Source: Cellulomonas sp.
GTDB taxonomy: Bacteria; Actinomycetota; Actinomycetes; Actinomycetales; Cellulomonadaceae
NCBI GenBank assembly: GCA_027451305.1
Contig: DAIDJQ010000157.1
Span: forward strand, 1-21,096
Length of the DNA: 21,096 nucleotides
Reading direction: 5' to 3'
Shown: positions 17,658 to 21,096 of the stretch, piece after piece
Numbering within the stretch: the stretch's first letter is position 1
Layout: each line of letters opens with the position of its first letter
The notes under the pieces: generated by a model
Seen by the model: the letters and a program-made list of their open reading frames with translations, nothing else
Told to the model about the DNA's origin: nothing
Database searches by the model: none
Made by a program: the position numbers and the translations under genes

Positions 17658-18191
17658 GTGCGCTGGGAGCAGCTGTTCGCGGACCTCGAGGCACAGCTCT
17701 CCGCGGCGCGAGCCGACGAGTCCAGAGCCGAGCTGAGCGAGCTGGTCCGGGCAGAGCGCGCCACGGTGCTGCTCGTGGACAGGCTGCGCGGCTCCTGCGG
17801 CCGCCCCGTCCGTGTGCACGTCGGGGACCTGCCGGGGGAGCTGGACGCGGTGGTCGCCGGGGACCTGGTCGAGGTCGGTGCCGGGTGGTTGCTCGTGCTC
17901 GAGCCCGCCGCCCGCCAGGCGTTGGTGCCGCTCGCGGCGGTGCAGGCTCTGGAGGGTGTCGCCGTTCACAGCTCCCCGGCCGCCGGCGAGGTGGAGCGTC
18001 GCCTCGGGCTCGGGACGGTGCTCCGGGCGTTGGCGCGGGACCGGGCCGAGGTGCAGGTCCAGACGTCGGCTCGTACGGTCGTCGGGCGGATCGACCGTGT
18101 CGGCGCCGATCATCTCGACGTGCTGCCGGGGCGGGGTGCCCCCGTCCGGACGCTGCCGCTCGCCGCTCTCCGGGTCGTGCGATCGCGTTGA
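17658..18191 (+). CDS. Unknown protein with two Sm-like beta segments
   Basis: A 177-residue protein of a family I know only as hypothetical in actinobacteria. Residues 4-43 form a charged helix (LFADLEAQLSAARADESRAE, then AERATVLLVDRL). Two similar beta-rich segments follow: 48-100 (CGRPVRVHVGD, AGDLVEVGAGWLLVL, QALVPLAAVQAL) and 129-175 (AEVQVQTS, VVGRIDRVGADHLDVL, RTLPLAALRVV). Both run as V-x-V, G-x-(V/I), a W/H-LxVL strand and LPLAA-(V/L), the layout of a small Sm/SH3-like barrel, possibly an internal duplication. No catalytic residues, membrane segment or signal is seen. The open frame starts at 17547, but GTG 17658 is preferred: residues before it are unstructured Arg/Ser/Gly, and TACGGT lies 6 nt upstream (leaderless pattern). 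It converges on the HTH gene at 18215. Confidence 0.75.
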   Translation: MRWEQLFADLEAQLSAARADESRAELSELVRAERATVLLVDRLRGSCGRPVRVHVGDLPGELDAVVAGDLVEVGAGWLLVLEPAARQALVPLAAVQALEGVAVHSSPAAGEVERRLGLGTVLRALARDRAEVQVQTSARTVVGRIDRVGADHLDVLPGRGAPVRTLPLAALRVVRSR

Positions 18192-18201
18192 CCGCGCAGG
18201 G

Positions 18202-18218
18202 CTGAGGCCCGGCCTCAG
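18202..18218. terminator. Bidirectional terminator between convergent genes
   Basis: ctgaggc (18202-18208) and gcctcag (18212-18218) form a perfect 7-bp stem with loop ccg. It lies 11 nt after the plus-strand stop at 18191 and overlaps the minus-strand HTH gene's stop codon (18215-18217). The symmetrical position suggests it ends both transcripts. Confidence 0.55.
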
Positions 18219-18442
18219 TCGGCCGGCCCGGAGTCCACGGTGTCGCGCCCCGTGCGTGCTCGCGCCTCGGCGTACATCCGCTCGATGTACCTCTCCAGCT
18301 CCGTCGCCTCGACCCGCCACACGTGACGTCCGCCGACCTGGATCGCAGGCAGGTCGCCGGACACGACCAGGGCGCGCGCCTGCTGGGCGGAGATGTTCAG
18401 GATCTCGGTCACATCGGTGAGCGTGAGGAACCGCGGCGCCAT
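18215..18442 (-). CDS. Small excisionase-like HTH DNA-binding protein
   Basis: A 75-residue protein of the excisionase/MerR-like helix-turn-helix type. FLTLTDVTEILNISAQQARALVVSGDLPAIQVGGR (5-39) is the winged HTH, with helix 1 LTDVTEIL, recognition helix SAQQARALVVSG and the wing PAIQVGGRHVWRV; ATELERYIERMYAEA (46-60) is the closing helix. It resembles the small chromosomal HTH proteins widespread in actinobacteria, and BldC more distantly, rather than a phage excisionase; no integrase or other mobile gene is nearby. It likely binds DNA as a small regulator or nucleoid-associated protein. Start ATG 18442 has CACACT (18449-18454 on the minus strand) exactly 6 nt upstream and no Shine-Dalgarno, consistent with a leaderless mRNA. 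Confidence 0.88.
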   Translation of the reverse strand: MAPRFLTLTDVTEILNISAQQARALVVSGDLPAIQVGGRHVWRVEATELERYIERMYAEARARTGRDTVDSGPAD

Positions 18443-18558
18443 GGCGGCAGTGTGGCACGCAGGGGCCGTCCGCCCGATTCGTCCACAGTTCAGGCCCGCG
18501 CCGGTACCTCGTCCCGCCAAGATGGGCTCCGGTCATCTCCGGCGACGAGGGGGAACGG

Positions 18559-19230
18559 GTGGACTCGACAGTGAAGGACCTGCCGGCTCCGGTTGCGGCG
18601 CGGCTCCGCAGACCGGGCTGGCGTGATCCTCGGCTGCTGACAGGCGTCGCGATGGTGGCCGCCGCGGTGGCGCTCGGCTCGTGGGTGGTGCGGGCGGCGC
18701 AGCACTCGGTCGCCGTGTACGTCGTCCGGTCGACGACGGTCCCGGGGGAGCGGGTCGGCGTCGGGGATCTCGGCGTGGCGGACGTGCGGCTCGCCGGCGT
18801 GGACCTCACCCGCTACCTGAAGGCCGACCAGCAGCTGCCGGCGGACGCCGTCGCGCTCAGGGTGGTGCAGGCCGGCGAGCTGCTGCCCCGCTCCGCGGTG
18901 GGCTCGGCTGTCGACCTCGCGCTGCGTCCCGTGTCCGTCCCGGTCGCGGGCGTCCCGTCCGACGAGGTCCGTGCCGGTGCGCAGGTCGACCTCTGGTTCA
19001 CCGCCGCGGCGGACCGCAGCGCGGGCTCGGCGGCGACCACGGCGGCCCCGGCCCAGCTCGCGAGCGGCCTGACCGTCGCCGACGTGAGCCGACCGGAGGG
19101 CGCGTTCGCCGCAGGCGGGACGACGACGGTCCACGTCCTGGTCCCGGTCGAGCACCTGCCGGCGGTCCTCGCGGCCCTCGCCGCGGACGGCACGGTGGAC
19201 GTCGTCGCCGTGCCCGGGACGGGTGGCTGA
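18559..19230 (+). CDS. CpaB/RcpC-like SAF domain protein
   Basis: A 223-residue protein with a basic N-terminus (RLRRPGWRDPR), one transmembrane helix at about 26-44 and a SAF-like domain at about 51-115: VAVYVVRSTTVPGERVGVGDLGVADVRL, then VALRVVQAGELLPRSAV. The tail VSVPVAGVPSDEVRAGAQVDLWFT and a closing VHVLVPVEHLPAVLAALAADGTVDVVAVPG resemble the C-terminal part of CpaB/RcpC, the periplasmic partner of Flp/Tad pilus secretins; Gram-positive versions occur in Tad loci where no secretin exists. It is followed directly by a CpaE-like ATPase, supporting the link, but no TadA, TadB/C or pilin gene is in the window. GTG 18559 has GAGGGGG 6 nt upstream. The exact role cannot be stated. Confidence 0.85.
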   Translation: MDSTVKDLPAPVAARLRRPGWRDPRLLTGVAMVAAAVALGSWVVRAAQHSVAVYVVRSTTVPGERVGVGDLGVADVRLAGVDLTRYLKADQQLPADAVALRVVQAGELLPRSAVGSAVDLALRPVSVPVAGVPSDEVRAGAQVDLWFTAAADRSAGSAATTAAPAQLASGLTVADVSRPEGAFAAGGTTTVHVLVPVEHLPAVLAALAADGTVDVVAVPGTGG

Positions 19231-19231
19231 G

Positions 19232-20467
19232 ATGCCCGTCGGCGTGCTGTGCGCGGTCCGGGGAGCCGCCGAGACCCTCGTGGTGCGAGCGGCCGAGGCC
19301 TCGTCCGGCAGGCTCGCCGTCACGCGCCGCTGTGCGGACCTGACCGAGCTGCTCGCCGCCGCCGAGGCCGGGCTCGGGCGTGTTGCTGTCGTGTCGGCCG
19401 ACCTCGAGCAGCTGGACCGCGAGGCGGTCCTGCTCCTGCACCGCGTCGGTGTCCAGGTGGTGGCCCTGGCACCCGCGAGCCGGCCGTGGCTGCGCGAGAG
19501 GGTGCAGTCCTGCGGTGCCGATCTCGCGCTCGCCGCGCCGGAGGACCTCGGCGCGGCGAGCGCCCTGCTCGAGGACGCGCTCGCCCTGCTCGACGCCGTG
19601 GTGCCGGACCACCCGGATGCGGTGGTCACCGCCGAGGTTGCGCCCGTGCCGGCCGCCCAGCCGGGTCTGCTGGTCGCGGTGTGGGGTCCGGCCGGATCCC
19701 CCGGTCGCACCACCGTGGCGGTGAACCTCGCCGCCGAGCTCGCCGGACGTGGCGCGTCCGCGCTCCTGGTGGATGCGGACACGTACGGCGGGGCGATCGC
19801 ACAGGTGGTCGGTCTGCTGGACGAGGCACCCGGGATCGCGGCGGCGGCGCGGTCGGCAGCCCAAGGAACCCTCGAGGTCCGGGGCCTCGCGCGGCTCGCA
19901 CCGCTGCTGGCGGAACGGCTGCGTGTGCTGACCGGCATCGCGCGTGCCGACCGATGGCCCGAGCTGCCCGGGTCGGCGCTCGACGCGGTGTGGGGCGCCG
20001 CCCGCCGCCTGGCCGACTGGACGGTGGTCGACACCGGCTTCTGCCTGGAGCAGGACGAGCAGCTGACCTACGACACCCGAGCCCCGCAGCGCAACGCCGC
20101 GACGCTCAGCGCGCTCGCGGCGGCCGACGTGGTGTTGGTCGTCGGGAGCGGTGACCCGGTGGGGCTCGCGCGGCTCGTGCGGGGACTGTCGGACCTGGCG
20201 GAGCTGGGACTGTCAGCGTCGCAGCTCGTCGTCGTGAACCGGGTGCGCTCGTCTGCCGCGGGCCCGCGGCCGGAGGCGGCGGTGCTGGACGCCCTGGCGC
20301 GGTACGCGGGTGTGCACGGTGCCGTGGTGCTGCCGGAGGACCGTGCCGCTGCCGATGGTGCGCTGCTGGCAGGGCAGACCCTTCGGGAGAGCGCACCGGG
20401 TTCGGGTCTCCGCCGCAGTCTGATGGCGCTCGCGGACCGGCTCGCCGCCCTCGTGCCGGTGGGCTGA
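19232..20467 (+). CDS. CpaE-like P-loop ATPase with degenerate Walker A
   Basis: A 411-residue protein with an N-terminal receiver-like alpha/beta region (about 1-125, without a clear phospho-acceptor) and a MinD/ParA-type domain (about 146-410), the CpaE/TadZ layout that positions Tad pilus machinery. The P-loop reads WGPAGSPGRTTVAVNLAAEL (151-170): where the deviant Walker A of this superfamily has KGG-x-GK-[ST], both lysines are missing and Arg159 stands in the lysine position. Walker A' LLVDADTYGG (178-187; D181, D183) and Walker B WTVVDTG (263-269; D267) are preserved, so nucleotide binding remains plausible. ATG 19232 lies one nt after the stop of the CpaB-like gene; GTG 19223, overlapping that gene, is an alternative adding MAE. 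The two genes are clearly co-transcribed. Confidence 0.85.
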   Translation: MPVGVLCAVRGAAETLVVRAAEASSGRLAVTRRCADLTELLAAAEAGLGRVAVVSADLEQLDREAVLLLHRVGVQVVALAPASRPWLRERVQSCGADLALAAPEDLGAASALLEDALALLDAVVPDHPDAVVTAEVAPVPAAQPGLLVAVWGPAGSPGRTTVAVNLAAELAGRGASALLVDADTYGGAIAQVVGLLDEAPGIAAAARSAAQGTLEVRGLARLAPLLAERLRVLTGIARADRWPELPGSALDAVWGAARRLADWTVVDTGFCLEQDEQLTYDTRAPQRNAATLSALAAADVVLVVGSGDPVGLARLVRGLSDLAELGLSASQLVVVNRVRSSAAGPRPEAAVLDALARYAGVHGAVVLPEDRAAADGALLAGQTLRESAPGSGLRRSLMALADRLAALVPVG

Positions 20468-20492
20468 GGGCATCGCCCGGCACACTGGTGCC

Positions 20493-20948
20493 GTGCGCGT
20501 CTACCTGCCTGCCTCTCTCGACGAGCTCGACGAGCTCGGCACCGTCGTCGCTCCCCGCCGGGCCCACGCCGTGACCGCGGCACTTCGCGACGCGCTGCCC
20601 GACGAGGACGAGGAGGGCTGGGAGTTCGTCGCGCAGCTGGTCGCCGCCGACGACAGCCTCTCCCTGCTCGCGGATCGACCGGGTGCGCCGCAGCTGCGGC
20701 TGGTGCTCGCGGCCGACGTACCTGACGAGACGGTGACGCCCGACGAGCACCCTGACGCCGACGTGACCGCCGTCACGATCGACGCCGGTGTCCCGGTCGA
20801 TGCAGTCGTCTGCGCGCACGTGGACGAGCCCGCAGCGGCTGCCGACGTGGCGGCCGCCGTTGCCGGGGACGACGACGCCCGACGGCGCCTGGAGGACCGC
20901 GACCTGCTCTGGTACGACGTGTCGGAGCTGGGCCGGATCCCCCGCTGA
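20493..20948 (+). CDS. DUF6912 family protein
   Basis: A 151-residue acidic protein starting MRVYLPASLDELDELG, with an alpha/beta pattern: RAHAVTAALRDALPDEDEEG (23-42), an internal strand PQLRLVLAADVP, VDAVVCAHVDEPAAAADVAAAV, and a closing LEDRDLLWYDVSELGRIP. This pattern fits DUF6912, a conserved actinobacterial family of unknown function; no membrane segment or catalytic motif is visible. It follows the CpaE-like gene by 25 nt but probably has its own promoter: CACACT (20481-20486) lies exactly 6 nt before GTG 20493 and no Shine-Dalgarno is seen, the leaderless arrangement repeated in this window. A hairpin follows the stop. Confidence 0.85.
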   Translation: MRVYLPASLDELDELGTVVAPRRAHAVTAALRDALPDEDEEGWEFVAQLVAADDSLSLLADRPGAPQLRLVLAADVPDETVTPDEHPDADVTAVTIDAGVPVDAVVCAHVDEPAAAADVAAAVAGDDDARRRLEDRDLLWYDVSELGRIPR

Positions 20949-20972
20949 GTGCCCACCGAGGGCCCGGTGAGC

Positions 20973-20989
20973 GGCCGGTTGGACCGGCC
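20973..20989 (+). terminator. Hairpin after the DUF6912 gene
   Basis: ggccggt (20973-20979) and accggcc (20983-20989) form a perfect 7-bp stem with a three-base loop, 24 nt after the stop codon. No T-run. A possible promoter (TTGGAC at 20979-20984, TAGTGT at 21003-21008, 18-bp spacer) overlaps its right half. Confidence 0.5.
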
Positions 20990-21074
20990 CCCGCGGCTCC
21001 GGTAGTGTTCACCGCCGGTACGGCGTCCGACGCCGGTCCAGTCGATCTCTCGGGAGCGGCTGGGGCGTGGAGGT

Positions 21075-21093
21075 CATACCCCCATGGGGTATG
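21075..21093. promoter_or_regulatory. CsoR-type copper operator-like palindrome
   Basis: catacccc (21075-21082) and ggggtatg (21086-21093) form a perfect 8-bp inverted repeat around the centre cat. The TACCCC-n3-GGGGTA core matches the known style of operators bound by CsoR-family repressors, such as the ATACCC..GGGTAT sites of copper operons in Bacillus and Streptomyces. A -10-like TATGGT (21090-21095) overlaps the right arm, so a bound repressor would block transcription rightward. The controlled gene (copper chaperone, csoR or copper ATPase by analogy) lies outside the window, so identity is inferred from the site alone. Confidence 0.65.
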
Positions 21094-21096
21094 GTG

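Noticed and set aside
18215..18442. Phage excisionase and hence a prophage remnant
   Set aside because: The fold is excisionase-like but there is no integrase, att repeat, or composition shift; such small HTH genes are ordinary chromosomal genes in actinobacteria.
20979..21008. Promoter TTGGAC-18-TAGTGT after the DUF6912 gene
   Set aside because: Plausible, but the -35 overlaps a hairpin and the stronger operator-linked -10 is 85 bp further on; kept only as a remark, not as a separate feature.

Overview
The window is a gene-dense, very GC-rich stretch of actinobacterial chromosome. mtrA-mtrB-lpqB, a long-form hibernation factor next to secA, an Rv3235-family gene, GTG starts and GTGA stop/start overlaps all point to Actinomycetota. 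Gene order and protein flavour suggest Micrococcales, probably a Cellulomonas-like genus (inference; no search was run). No mobile element, CRISPR array, rRNA or tRNA was recognised, and no gap between genes exceeds 300 bases.

Layout. (1) Positions 1-5332, minus strand: a tightly coupled operon of a repeat-bearing multi-pass membrane protein, a DUF4129 protein, a DUF4350 protein, a MoxR AAA+ ATPase and a DUF58 protein that runs off the left edge. Three of its four junctions are 4-bp GTGA overlaps. (2) 5558-9610, plus strand: mtrA-mtrB-lpqB, the envelope/cell-cycle two-component system and its lipoprotein partner. (3) 9705-15739, plus strand: a ComF-like phosphoribosyltransferase, the ribosome hibernation factor hpf, a YcaQ/AlkZ-like DNA glycosylase and secA, separated by hairpins and apparent promoters. 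(4) 15848-17484, minus strand: an Rv3235-family protein and a membrane-anchored LysM protein, convergent with secA. (5) 17658-20948: a small two-barrel protein of unknown function, a convergent excisionase-like HTH protein, a CpaB-like SAF protein, a CpaE-like ATPase with a degenerate P-loop, and a DUF6912 protein. (6) 20949-21096: a hairpin, then at the extreme right edge a palindrome resembling a CsoR-type copper operator, presumably in front of a metal-homeostasis gene outside the window.

Functionally this is mostly housekeeping envelope and stress biology: envelope signalling (MtrAB-LpqB), protein export (SecA), a MoxR/DUF58 module, ribosome hibernation and DNA repair. The least explained parts are the 17.5-20.5 kb block (unknown two-barrel protein, HTH protein, CpaB/CpaE-like pair without other Tad genes in view), the AT-richer divergent intergenic region with phased repeats at about 17.5 kb, the hpf leader whose Shine-Dalgarno lies in a hairpin, and a recurring arrangement in which a -10-like hexamer sits 6-7 nt before the start codon of six genes, suggesting leaderless transcripts.
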